Below, one piece after another: positions 43,501-53,665 of a stretch of DNA of 64,000 nucleotides. Positions within the stretch are counted from its first letter, which is position 1. Each line of letters begins with the position of its first letter. The stretch is from Rhodosporidiobolus odoratus. Its lineage: Eukaryota; Basidiomycota; Microbotryomycetes; Sporidiobolales; Sporidiobolaceae. The notes under the pieces were generated by a model, which was given only the letters and a program-made list of their open reading frames with translations, ran no database searches and was not told where the DNA came from. The DNA lies in contig JAOANU010000006.1 of assembly GCA_034387635.1 (NCBI GenBank), positions 124,001 to 188,000 on the forward strand. The letters are read 5' to 3'. A program made the position numbers and the translations under genes.

Positions 43501-44707
43501 TGTTCTCCTCCGATTCGCCCTCCTTCGTCCCGTTCTCGCCAGCGGCGGCCTCGTCCTCGCTGATGGGCTTCGCAGGCAGGCCCGCCGCAGCTTTGACAGG
43601 GTCGACAGGACGGGCGGGAAGGCCAGGAATGGCGGGAGGGGGAGGGGGAGCGGCGCGACCGGTGTGGGAGGCAGGGGCGGAAATGCGGGTCAGAAGAGGG
43701 TTGGCCTGCGGCGGAGCAGCGGCTTTGAGGGAGAGGTGCGCGAGAAGGGCGGCGTAGTGAGGGAGCTTGTGAGGCAGCTCGGACACACTGAAGGGAGAAT
43801 ACACGTGAGCTTGGAGTGCTAGTGGGGGAATACGGTATAGATGAATATCGGAGAGAAAGCAAGACACACGCAGCCCGGAACGCAAGGAAAGTAGCGCTCT
43901 TGTCACGGAAGTACCACTCAGTCACCTGATTGCCGAGCTGAGGGATATCGATGGCGGGGTCGTAGTTCTGGGAGCGCAGCATGGATCAAGGGATAGGGTG
44001 GGGGAAGAAAGAAGGTCAGTCAGACGAGCTTCAAGTGTAATCTCACCCCCATACCGGCTGAGGCATCAAGATGTAGCAGTGAAGTCGCAGCAAACGTACT
44101 TCAGTCGAACCCATCTTCCATAGATTCTCCTGGAAGCGTTTGGCCATGCTCTGCATATTTTGTCCCCCTCCCCCGCCCCCTCCCCCGCCTTGCCTGTCAT
44201 ACATCCCTCCACCCCTCATACCACCCCGATTGCCTCCTCCGCCACCAGGAGACTTCTGATAATCCTGACGGTCGTTGTGTCGGCGACGTTGGAAGGAAGG
44301 TGAGCCGGAGTAGGACGAGTCGTCGTCTGCTTTGGAAGGGTCAGCTAGTGTCGGCACAAGCTAGCGAGTCTGTCGAGGGTGAGGGTGAACGCAAGTGCGT
44401 ACCTCCCCTTGCACGCTTCCTGCCTCCGCCGTATCCACCACTTCCCCCTCCTCCTTGATATCCTCCTCCACCACCACCACCTCCTCCATACCCACGACCT
44501 CCCCCGTACCCACCGCCTCCACCATAGCCACCGTTATAGCCTCCGCCGCCGCCGCCGTTGTAGCTGTTGTCCGAGTATCCTCCTGGCGAGTTGTAAGAGC
44601 TCTGTGGGAAGTGAAAAGTGGGAAATGGAAATGACATGAGATGGCAAGGGATGGGAGGATGTCAGCGACGGGTAGTGAGCACCAGGCGACGAACAGAGGC
44701 TCACCAT
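40548..44707 (-). CDS. NCBP1: Nuclear cap-binding complex large subunit CBP80
   Basis: MIF4G-fold scaffold that stabilises CBP20 on the m7G cap in the nucleus and links to splicing, export and decay. About twelve exons on the minus strand. The first coding exon holds only ATG (44707-44705) followed by GTGAGC; the next starts at 44601 with SSYNSPGGYSDN. About 120 Gly/Tyr/Arg-rich residues follow (YGGGRGYGGGG, RQGGGG), an extension not typical of CBP80. Conserved MIF4G region 1: MAKRFQENLWKMG, NYDPAIDIPQLGNQVTEWYF, LPHKLPHYAALLAHLSLKA, KWKSVRY. Middle and C-terminal: RLSYFDRIKNTIPEVML, AVQTVLHVGSRSFSHFLNAL, ERYLTLLRNLTPSQPARQHL, IVLDKLLQYRLVDTRDVV. Ends KSIVDAAKAWHDFA. A GxP/Pro-rich insertion (GRAAPPPPPAIPGLP) sits between early helices. 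Identification rests on the HVGSRSFSHFLN and ERY motifs and is secure; individual exon ends in 41.9-43.4 kb were only partly checked. Confidence 0.9.
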
Positions 44708-44980
44708 ACTGGTCTAGAGTCCCTACTAGTTATCAGAGACTGAAAGGGCTAGAGCCAGTCTAACCAAGACGCGAACTTGTCAAGAAACGAAGCCAGCGTC
44801 TCTGAATATCTGAATCCAGATTACATACATACAGTCGCTCAAATTCCCCCTTCTCTAATCTCGATTACATCTTCTCTTTTCTCACTCACAATCGACATGC
44901 AGCACTGCAATCACCCCGTCTTCGTACCTTTGCACTCTCATCTCTCTCAGAGCTACTCCATCTGACGTTGCAGAGACCGC

Positions 44981-47320
44981 TCACCTCCCTCTCCCCCCAC
45001 CACCTCCCCCATACCCAGCTCTCATAATGCCCGCCCTCCCCCTCTGACCCACCAACCTCCCACTCCCCCTGCCTCCACCCATCCCCCTCTCCCTCTCCAA
45101 CGCAAACAAAAGATCCCCAACCTCGACCACATGATGTCCTCCTTCCCAGGCATCTCGAGCGAGTTGAGTTCGTTGGGCGTCGTGCAAGGGGGGGAGATTG
45201 AGACGCGAGGTGGTTAGGGCAGAGGCGGCTGTTGAGGCCGGGGTGGAAGCGGAGAGGAGGGGGAGGGTGGACGTAGAACCGCCAAGCGCGTTCGACGACG
45301 ATAGAGAAGAAGAAGAGAGGTTGTTGGCCGGATTGAGGGATGAAGTCGAAGGTAAGCCATTGGCCCCTCCAGGGGCGAACGACGGTGGAGGTAAACTGCT
45401 CGCCGGCGCAAACTTGGGTTTAGGCAGCCCCCCTGCCCCTCCTACGCTGTTGAGCCCCGCTGGAGTCGGACTACCCACGCCCGCATTGAGCCACGAAAAC
45501 TTTTGCCCGCCAAGGGAGCGCAAGGCCGTTTGATCCGTCATGCGCTTCTTGATGTCCTCCTGCAAGGCCGCTGACCGCGCCGAAGCCGCGACAGAAGCCG
45601 GAGTCGCTGCTCCCGAGTCGCCCTTCTTCCCTCCTCCCGTCCCTCCTTCCCCCTTCGCCTTCTTCGCCTTCTTCGGTTTCGCCCCCGCTTCCTTCCCCGC
45701 CGGAGTGGACGGCGCCGACTCCTTCTCCTTCAACTTTGCCTTCTTCTTGGCATTGCCCGCCCCACCCGCACCTCCACTAATCTTCTTTTCCTTGACCCCA
45801 CTCCCACTTCCAACCCCACCCTCGTCGCCCTCCGCCTTGCCCTTCTTCCCCCCACCCCCACCAGCAAGGGGCATCCCGTCCGGTCCCAACCCTTCCTTCT
45901 CCAAAGCCAACCTAGCCGCCTCACTATCCTCCATCGCCTCTTTCAACGCCCGTTCCTCTTCCTCCCTCTGATCCCTCACCATCCGTTCCCGTCGTGTTTT
46001 CCGCTCCTCTTCCCGTTCGACTCGTTCGAGGACAGAGAGGTAACGTTCTGGATCGTCGTACACGAGCGTGTCCCACGCCGGGACTTTGGGTTTGCTTGAG
46101 CCTGACTCGTCGTCATCCTCGTCCATCAGGTCGTCCTCCCCGAGGACGTCGGCGTCCGGGTCGAGCGCGGTTCGTCGTCGCTTGCGGGAAGAGGAAGAGG
46201 CCGAGGGAGCGACAAAGGGAGGTACGCGGAAGTGGGAGGATTGTTGTCGGTGGTCTCGGGCGGCGATGGAGGCGTTGATCAGGGACATGAGACGGTGGCG
46301 GGTGGCGAGGGCAATGAGGGGGATCGTGTCGGGTTCGAGGGTTTTCAGCTGAAAGGCGGCGGCTGGGGCGATCAAGCGTGAGGTAACGTCGAGGACAAGC
46401 AAAGCCGTAAAAGCAAGATGCGCAGAAAGGTCGACGAGAAAGAAATGGAGGGGATCGGCGCAGGTGGTTCGGGAGAGGGAAGGGAGAAGGAGATACTCCA
46501 TCTTTAGCGTCTCCTTGTCGAGAGCTCAAGCACAAGTAGAAGGGAACGCAAAACCCACCGACTTTCTTGACGCACTCAGCCATCAACCCGGGATCGATAA
46601 AGTCCTGTTTCCGACTTCGGTCCACCCCCGCGTATGCCTGATTGTTGACTGCTCCTTGGGCTGCTGCGGCTTGGGCGGCCATGGCTTGGGCGTGCAGTCG
46701 TTCGTTAGTGGCGCGGAGGGTTTCTTCTTCAGCCTGAGAGGGAGAAAGTAGGCGGGAGGGCGAGGCGGAAGGGCGTATGTGGTGAGAGATGGAGTTGTGC
46801 ATCAGTACGAAACTGCCTCAGCACAACGGAGGAAACGAGCGTACACCCAAGTCCACCCCACTCGCTCCGACGGCATCCATCAGCGAGTCAACATCGGTAC
46901 TCTTCTCCTGCCCTCCTCCTCCTCCTCCTGCAGCTCCTGGTGCTGACTTGGTGTCGGCTCTGTGGTGCAGCCGCTCAAGACGAGCTCGTCAGCCAGGCAT
47001 GAAGAGCGTGAGGGTGAAGAGCAGCAGGAGAAGCGGCACTCACTCTGCTGATCCCGCTCGGCCGGCCGGGGCTTTACCTGTGCAGTGTAGATCGAGAGGA
47101 GAGCAGTCAGGCCCACTTAGTCCAGCGCCGAACTAGAGCGAGTTGGCGGGGCTACCCCTCATCCGCCGGTGGCTTCTCCTGAACAGGAACGGACGAGATG
47201 GAACGTACCCGCTTTACCGCCTGGCAGTGACAGTCCTTTTCCTCCTACTGCACCCCCTGCCCCTCCTGCTAAGGGTTGTTGTGCCCAGGCGGGTTGAGGA
47301 GTCGCGGTCCGGCTGGCCAT
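44981..47320 (-). CDS. TAF4: TFIID subunit TAF4
   Basis: Core TFIID subunit that pairs with TAF12. The first exon from ATG 47320 reads MASRTATPQPAWAQQPLAGG and ends GGKA with a GTACGT donor; the next exons give GKAPAGRAGSAE, then ADTKSAPGAAGGGG and DVDSLMDAVGASGVDLG. Then AEEETLRATNERLHAQAMAA, QDFIDPGLMAECVKK and, after an intron of about 200 nt, LKTLEPDTIPLIALATRHRL and MSLINASIAARDH. This matches the TAF4 C-terminal domain (helix, ATRQRL, then I-RD-R). Charged helices (ERVEREEERKTRRERMVRDQ) and Lys-rich disorder follow. The last exon has the terminal LARDAWEGGHHVVEVGDLLFALERE, equivalent to the conserved D-L-I/L-F-x-L-E of TAF4, plus a Gly/Arg tail ending GGGGGRGR. The intron between CVKK and LKTLEP needs a GTCGGT donor and is my least certain splice. 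Confidence 0.85.
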
Positions 47321-47728
47321 CTCGACAAGTTGGTGCGATCAAGCAGCGCGCGAAGGGCGGGCGTACGTCTTGGTGAACGTCGCGCGTAAAGTGCTGTTGA
47401 GCCTGAGCCTGAGCGTGTGAGCGAGCCAGCAAAGCAAATGATGAGTTTGAGAGCAGGAAACTCAAAGGAAACTCGACAAAGACGAGTCTGAGTCGAATTT
47501 CACTCTGCCGCTTTGGCTCGTATGACTGTTTGAGTAACTGTGGAAGAGCTGTAAGAGCATATCACAACCTACTGTAGTGAGTATACCCAGGCTCAGAGCG
47601 AGTGTGATTCGGATTATCGGGATTATCGGACTTTGATTTGCTCATCATCGGTCAGCGTTCCCGCTTTCTCTCTTTTCCCTATCACGCACAGCCCTTCCTT
47701 CTCTTTTAAGCACTCGCACACACACATC
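47321..47728. promoter_or_regulatory. Divergent promoter region, TAF4 / glutathione transferase
   Basis: 408 bp between divergent ATGs. A repeated gattatcggg/gattatcgga pair lies near 47612-47630, shortly upstream of the transferase start. No other signal identified. Confidence 0.4.
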
Positions 47729-49073
47729 ATGACCGGCTCCCTCCCCGCCCTCACCATCTACTCTGCTCGCATCTGGTTAGTCTCTCCCCACTTGACCCTC
47801 CTCCGCCGACCTTGACTTGCTGACTTCATCCACTGCAACAGCCCCTGGGCTCAGCGTGCTACCCTCGCTCTCAGGGAAGTTGGCGCATACGCCAACAACC
47901 AGGTTGACCACGTCGAAATCGATTTGCAGGTATGTCCGTATCTCTCGCTCTTACATGGCCTCCGAGTTGCAGCCCATCCACCCTCATCTCCGTGGCCGCA
48001 ACCTGAGCTGACGACTTCTATCTGCGACCCGCGTGAGCAGAACAAGCCTGAATGGTATGCGTCAAAGGTCAACCCGGCTTCAAAGGTTCGTCTACCTCTT
48101 CTTCTGCCCTGCTCACGCTTGGTCTTTGGCGTCCAGAGACTCGCGGCTGGGCCTGATATGACCAAGCGTGCACCAAAACCGCTGACACCCCTCACATTAC
48201 GCAGGTTCCCGTCCTTCAGATCGGCAGAGAAGGAGAAAAGGACACGAAATACATTCCCGAGTCGGGTGTCCTTCTCGAACTCGTCGCCGAGCTCTTCCCG
48301 GCATCTGGGTTGTCTCCTTCGGACCCCGTCGCCAGGGCAGAGGCGAGGTACTTTGCTGAGCGGTACGTCCCGCTCTTTGGTGACCCGTTTCGGGTGGCTA
48401 AGTTGGCTTGCTTTCCTCTGCGCTGACAAGTCTTCTTCGCTGATGTACAGCTTCACCCAACTCACCGGGCCCCCGTCCTTCGCCGCTATCTATAAATCAG
48501 ACCACACGCAGATTCCCGCCCTACTCTCCGCCATCGAATCCGTCCAAGCGCTTTTGGCCCAGCACGAAGGAACCTTCCTCCTCGGTGATCAGATCTCGAT
48601 CGGAGATTTGGCTGTCGCACCCTTCGTAGGGAGGCTATTTGCCAATGCTAAAGCCGGTGCGTTCCCTTTGCCTTCTCTCCTTCTTCCCCCCCCCCCCCCC
48701 CCCTTGGATTGAGAAGGTCCTCCTCACCCTCCTCAAGCTTGGTGTGCACCTTGATTGACCCTTCTTGTTGGTTCTCGTCGCGCGGCCCGTATGACAGGCA
48801 TTCTGCCCAACGACCTCTACACCACCTTGACCACCGACCCAACTTACGCCCCTTTTAAAGCTTACCTCGACGCTCTGACTTCTCGTCCCTCCTGGAAGGT
48901 GCGTGGTCCATCTACCTCGGTCTTTCTGCCTCTTCCTCGTGCCTCGTGTGCACTACGCTTGATTGGGAACTAACGAAGGTGTACGAATACGTTACGCGCA
49001 GGAAACGTTTGATGAGGAGTACGTCGTCGAATTTACTCGGAAAAGGATCGAGTCGATGAAGGGGCAGCAATAG
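47729..49073 (+). CDS. Glutathione S-transferase, omega-like
   Basis: Cytosolic thiol transferase or dehydroascorbate-reductase-type GST. Seven short exons. The thioredoxin-like N-domain has LTIYSARI-CPWAQRATLALRE; Cys16 in CPW is split by intron 1 and would be the catalytic Cys of the omega/Cys-GST type. Then VDHVEIDLQ, NKPEWYASKVNPASKVPVLQIG (cis-Pro in VPVL) and YIPESGVLLELVAELFP, with ESG contacting the gamma-glutamyl group. The helical C-domain has EARYFAERF, LLAQHEGTFLLGDQISIGDLAVAPFVGRLFA (N-capping and hydrophobic staple) and ends FTRKRIESMKGQQ. An intron (after ANAKA) contains 18 consecutive C. Divergent from TAF4, convergent with the HPP gene. Confidence 0.9.
48686..48703 (+). repeat. 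Homopolymer run of 18 C inside a glutathione transferase intron
   Basis: Eighteen uninterrupted C lie in the intron that follows the ANAKA codons. Such a run is length-unstable and error-prone in sequencing; it does not touch coding sequence. Confidence 0.95.
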
Positions 49074-49353
49074 ATCACCTCCAAGGTCGTTCGCTCGTTT
49101 CGTCCGACTCGACTGGTAGCATCGATGGTCAGGTAATGCCGAGCCAACTGTGTGTGCAAGGAAGCAGTTTATTTCGTACCTGCTTCTCTCACGCTCTCGA
49201 GCTTGATAGTCTTTGCCCTTCTTTTCCTCAACAAAGCGGCTAAGTCACTGGCTGTCCCCGGGGTCGAGACAGTATACGTATTACAGTAAGCTATTCGACA
49301 AGCCTTCCTACGGTGCAGAAGAATAGATGGCTCGGGGAAAATACTTAATGAAA

Positions 49354-50730
49354 CTAGACTAGGATGTACTTCTTGGGCCAGAACCATTCGTCTGCACAGC
49401 CGTAGAGCAGAGGAGCAGAGAGAGAGAACGAGTCAGCAGGCTCATCTCGAACCGCTGCTTTTCAGCAAAAGCGACAGAGGACCACCGGCAGCAGGGGGGG
49501 GGGGAGCGGGAACAGCGAGCTAGACAAGACAGACGTACTGGGGTACTTTCTCCCACCGATGTTGTTGACGAGCAAGGCCCAGACGAGCATGATCAGGGAT
49601 GAGACGATAACATCGGGCACTAGTTTCTTGAACTCGGCGAGTCAGTCCCCGTCTGTCCTTATGCATGCGGGATGCGGGAGGGAGGAAAAGCTCGACGCAC
49701 CGTACCACCACCCTAACTGACTTATTTGAGGGATCGTTACTGCCAATAGAGCGGTGGCGCCCCCAGGAGGGTGGGTGACTTCGAGGAGTTGCATGACAAA
49801 GAGGGCAAGGGAGAGAGCGATGGAGGCGGCTCTGTCGCATCACCATATCCAGATCGGTTCTCAGTCAGTATGCGTGTGAGAGAAGAGATGGAGGGGAAAA
49901 GCCCAAACTCACGCCCAGTTATACCCCGTAATCCCCCCGACCACGAACCCATCCAGATGCCCGAATCCTTTCGCAATAGCCACTCCAACAATGGCGCTCA
50001 CGGTATTTCCTACGATAACATGCCGAGGTTGAGCGAGAGCGACGGTTGGGGCGGCGTACAGGAGGACGGCTTCGGCGCCGAAGGAGCCGATTACGAGGGG
50101 GGCGGAGCGGGAGAAGAGGAAGGGGGCGCGGGAGACTGCGGTTGTTGAGTTGAAGGGTGGAAGAGCGAGGGAACGAGGAGGAGCGGATTGCACAAGGAAG
50201 AGACAGGAAAAGGGGCAGCGGAACGGAGTTAGCGTTGCGTTCTACTTGCAGTGCGCAGGGGTACGCAGAGGGAGACCACGTTGTAGTGTAGGGACGTACG
50301 GAGTGCAAGGAAGGCAGTCCCACCAAAAGATCCAATCAATGTGAGCAACAGGTCGCTGGCTTTGGTTCCCACCTTGCTCCCAAGCGACGGTTCTTGTTCC
50401 TCTTGTTCCTGCAACGTGGTTCCGTGAGCTGTCGTCCATCTCTCCTTGAAAGACCGGGCGTACCTTGTCTCCTCCGCTTCCCTCCTCATCTCCCCCATCT
50501 CCCTCTCCATTTCCACTCCGACTATCCAACCCAACCTCTCCTCCCCTCTTCCTCCTCTGTTTCTCCCTCCCCTCAGCCGGTAAGACATGATCCATCCATC
50601 CGCCCTGTTGCCCCTCTTTCGGCTGAGCTGGAGGAGGTCGATAACCTATGAAGCGGGAGAGAGGCCAGAGACGGTCGAGGAGGGTGTCTTTGGTGGAGGT
50701 GGTCGCCAGCGAGGGGGGGACGTTGAGCAT
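49354..50730 (-). CDS. HPP family integral membrane protein
   Basis: Four-span membrane protein of the HPP family; bacterial and plastid homologs are implicated in nitrite transport, fungal function is unclear. Start ATG 50730 (MLNVPPSLATTSTKD). A cytosolic N-terminus with RFIGYRPPP and a Lys/Glu/Gly-rich stretch precedes the membrane part. Spans: DLLLTLIGSFGGTAFLAL; PLVIGSFGAEAVLLYAAP then LAQPRHVIVGNTVSAIVGV (the HPP hallmark QPR-H-G--SA--GV); IALSLALFVMQLLEVTHPPGGATAL (the HPP signature itself); DVIVSSLIMLVWALLVNNIG, ending WFWPKKYILV. Six exons by my reading; the donor after DPSNKS is GTTAGG. A run of 11 G lies in the last intron (49494-49504). Convergent with the glutathione transferase, divergent from the F-box gene. 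Confidence 0.9.
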
Positions 50731-51368
50731 CTTGGAAGTTGATGGGGTGTACACGGCGGTGGTCCAGAGGGTAGGGGAAGAGGGAGAGGGAATCGTCGAG
50801 GGAGCCGATCGGGTCAGAGAGTAAGAGTGAGGTAATTCGGACCTCGGTAGTCTGTGAGGCCGAAAGAGGTGTCGATGCGACTAGGAAACGAAGAGCTGCT
50901 CTGTAGATCGCAGGTGAGCAAGGAATGACGTTGCGCAGACTCGAGCGCAGCCTTAAAGCTTGCGGCCCAACTATGGACGAGTCTAATTAGGCGAAATGTC
51001 CATGAGCAGACGACGACCAAAAGGCGCCCGCCTGAGGGTGCTCATACAGGGCAGAGCTGCTGCACCTAAGCTCAATGGGGATTTCCAAGGGAGCCGTTAC
51101 CTCCCACAAGGGGAACCAAGCGACCTTTGGGAGTCGTGGGTGGGGTAAGCTGATGAGGGGATGGCGGCGTCGGCGTAGCGTATAAGGCGAGGAAAGATCG
51201 TCCAGGGAAAATAGAGTACGCTGTGCTCGTACTTGTAGTGCGTGAATGGCGTCCTGCGCTGTTGTAGACAGCAGCAAGCGAAAGGTGAGCAGCTGCCGGC
51301 GTCTTGTCTCCGTCACTTTACCTCTATCCGCCTATCGATCCGGCCTGCTGGGCGCATATTGACAGACA
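50731..51368. promoter_or_regulatory. Divergent promoter region, HPP / F-box genes
   Basis: 638 bp between divergent ATGs. No gene recognised in it; the F-box frame is open from 51242 but the conserved exon structure favours the ATG at 51369. Confidence 0.4.
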
Positions 51369-53017
51369 ATGGACGACACACGAGTCACCGAAAGGAGCGA
51401 TTCCAGGTGAGTCCCGTCACTCTCTCCTGCTTACCTTCCCAATCTCATCTCCGTTTGCCGTACAGCCCGAGCATTCAACAGGAAAACTCGGACCGATTCT
51501 CAAAGCTACCACCCGAGATTCTCCAGTCCATCTTTACCCTCTGCGATCCGCCCTGCCCTCCGCTCTCAAAGCGTCTCCTTCCCTACACTCGCTCGGCATC
51601 GCTTACCTCCGTCATCCTTCCCTCCTTCCGCTCCCTCGAGCTCTTCACTCGCTCACTTCGAGAGACGCCAGCTGTTGGCGCCTACACGCGCAGCCTGACG
51701 ATTGCCCTCCTCGACGGCACCGAGCAAATCCTGGCAAAGGAAAACCCCTCCTTGCGAGAGATCCTCCTCGAGGCATTTGGCCTGTTGCCAAATGTACGCG
51801 AGGTACAAGCAACCGATTGGATGACTACCGCATTCATTCTGTCCGAAGACGCAGCAACCGGGTCCATCCTGAAATCGATGCGGTCACTCCGCCTGGCGGC
51901 CTTACTCGCCCAACTCAACTCGCTCGACTTTATCACCTACCGTCTCGCGCTCCTCTCGCGATACCTGGCTCTACGCGATCTCGAGCTTATGGTGCTCCCC
52001 TTCGATGCCGGTTCCGCAGGCGCCACCGCCTTCGACCTCTTCCCTGCCACCTTCTCCTCCGATGCAGCCCCGCCTCCGCCGCTGGACATGCAGCCCGTCT
52101 CCCACCTTGAGTCGCTGACGGTCGGCGGGCCGCTGTGTGACCAGCGAGTGGTCAATGTCCTGAGGGCCTTCGCCAATCTTACCTCCGTCACCCTCTTCGA
52201 CTCGTTCGCCTCCGCCCACCTCACCCCTGCCCTTTCGTCCATCGATCCTTCCTCTGTCCGGACCCTTCGGCTACAGCGCCTGATCGCAACACCTCCGCCT
52301 GTTTCTCTTCCTCATCCATCCCCTTCCACCTCACCCTCGTCGACCTTCTCTCGCTATCAAGCCCTCGAAGAATTGGTGCTCGGCATCCCAGTCGAGGAGG
52401 ACCTCCCTCCTGTTCTAGCTTGCCTACCATGCATACGACGCATAGCCTTTACCGCCACTTCCTCCCCCACCTCCACCTTGATCCACCAACTCTTGACTTC
52501 CTCGCGCCCTCCTTCCCTCGAAGCCATCATCCTCTCCCACATCACCGGTCAAGTGGGCAATCCTATCACCTCATCCACTCTCCCCTCCATCAACGAATGG
52601 CTCGACGCCCTCCGACTTGCCTCTGCCGATCCAACCGCAGAGCCCACCTCGCCCCCGATTTTCCCTCTAAAAGAGTGGCACCTCCCCCACTGGACCTCTA
52701 CCTTCACCCACCAAGACGCCGAAACCCTCTTCTCCTTCTCCCAACAAGTCGGACTCCACCTCTCCGGCACCCTCCTCTCGGCCTGTTTAACCACCTTCGT
52801 CCTGGAAAGGATGGTAGAAATCTGGACTGCAAAAGCGGAGGAAGGGGGGGTGGAGGGGATGAGTGAGGAGGAGAGGGGGGCGTTGGAGGAGAGGGGGCTT
52901 TGGGATGCGTTGGCGGTCAGGTATAGGGGAAGGTTGATGGGCATGGGCGCGGGCTTGGGGGGACAGGTGGTTAGGGAAGATGAGGGGATGGGTGCGTATT
53001 TTCTCTCCCTCTCTTAG
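51369..53017 (+). CDS. F-box protein
   Basis: 529 aa from two exons (51369-51406 and 51466-53017, phase 2). A short N-terminus MDDTRVTERSDSSPSIQQEN leads into an F-box-like helix set, DRFSKLPPEILQSIFTLCD, then LPSFRSLELFTRSL and YTRSLTIALL. The rest is a leucine-rich, repeat-like region (ESLTVGGPLCDQRVV, VRTLRLQRLI, LEELVLGIPVEE, LEAIILSHITG) as in basidiomycete F-box/LRR proteins that bind Skp1 and present substrates for SCF ubiquitination. Substrate unknown. The final 60 residues are Glu/Gly-rich. F-box identity is moderate because such boxes are short. Confidence 0.65.
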
Positions 53018-53665
53018 GGTTCGGTCCTTCCTGATCTGCCCGGTGAGGCTTACCTTGATCTCCATTCCGTCGCGCAGACCTGGCCTAAAGATCGGGAAGA
53101 GGTGGCTATAGACGGGAAAGTGATGAAAGATCCTCTACCAAGGCGCTGCAAATGCTGTTGTATCTCCCTCCTCAGCTGTCAGCTATGGGCGGCTTCGGTC
53201 ATGCCATATTGCCTCGTGGACGGTTGTGCTACTTGGCTGCGCGGGCTGAGCTAGCGAGCCGCCTGTAGTTGCGGACGAGAGGAAAGAGGATGAAAAGGCA
53301 GACAGTCGAGCAGTTGGCTCATTTTTGCCTCGTCCGCTACGTGGTCTGGCCTGGCAGCTAGGGGCAGAACTAGGACCCTGTCGTAAGGGGCCACTCGGGC
53401 GCAGGAGATCAGGAGATTTTGCATCACTTATTCCCTGTTGCCGCTCGTCGCCCTGGTCACGCACATCCAGCTCGCGCCTCTCGCTTGCTGTTGCTGTTTG
53501 TTATCGCACACCTGCTCATTGAGCTTCTCACATACCCATCAACACACTACACAAGCAGCGCAAGCCGTTGTTGTTCTATTCTTCCCTCCGGCTCCACCTC
53601 CCCAAAACAACCCTCGTCCAATCTCTCTATACCCGACTGTTTGAAGCTATAGAGATCAGTCCAAG
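53018..53665. promoter_or_regulatory. Promoter region of clathrin heavy chain
   Basis: 648 bp between the F-box stop and the clathrin ATG. No other gene recognised; CT-rich close to the ATG. Confidence 0.4.

Noticed and set aside
44596..44637. CBP80 starting with MSFPFPTFHFPQ at 44637
   Set aside because: This reads through a pyrimidine tract ending in CACAG, a textbook intron 3' end; the ATG/GTGAGC model is better.
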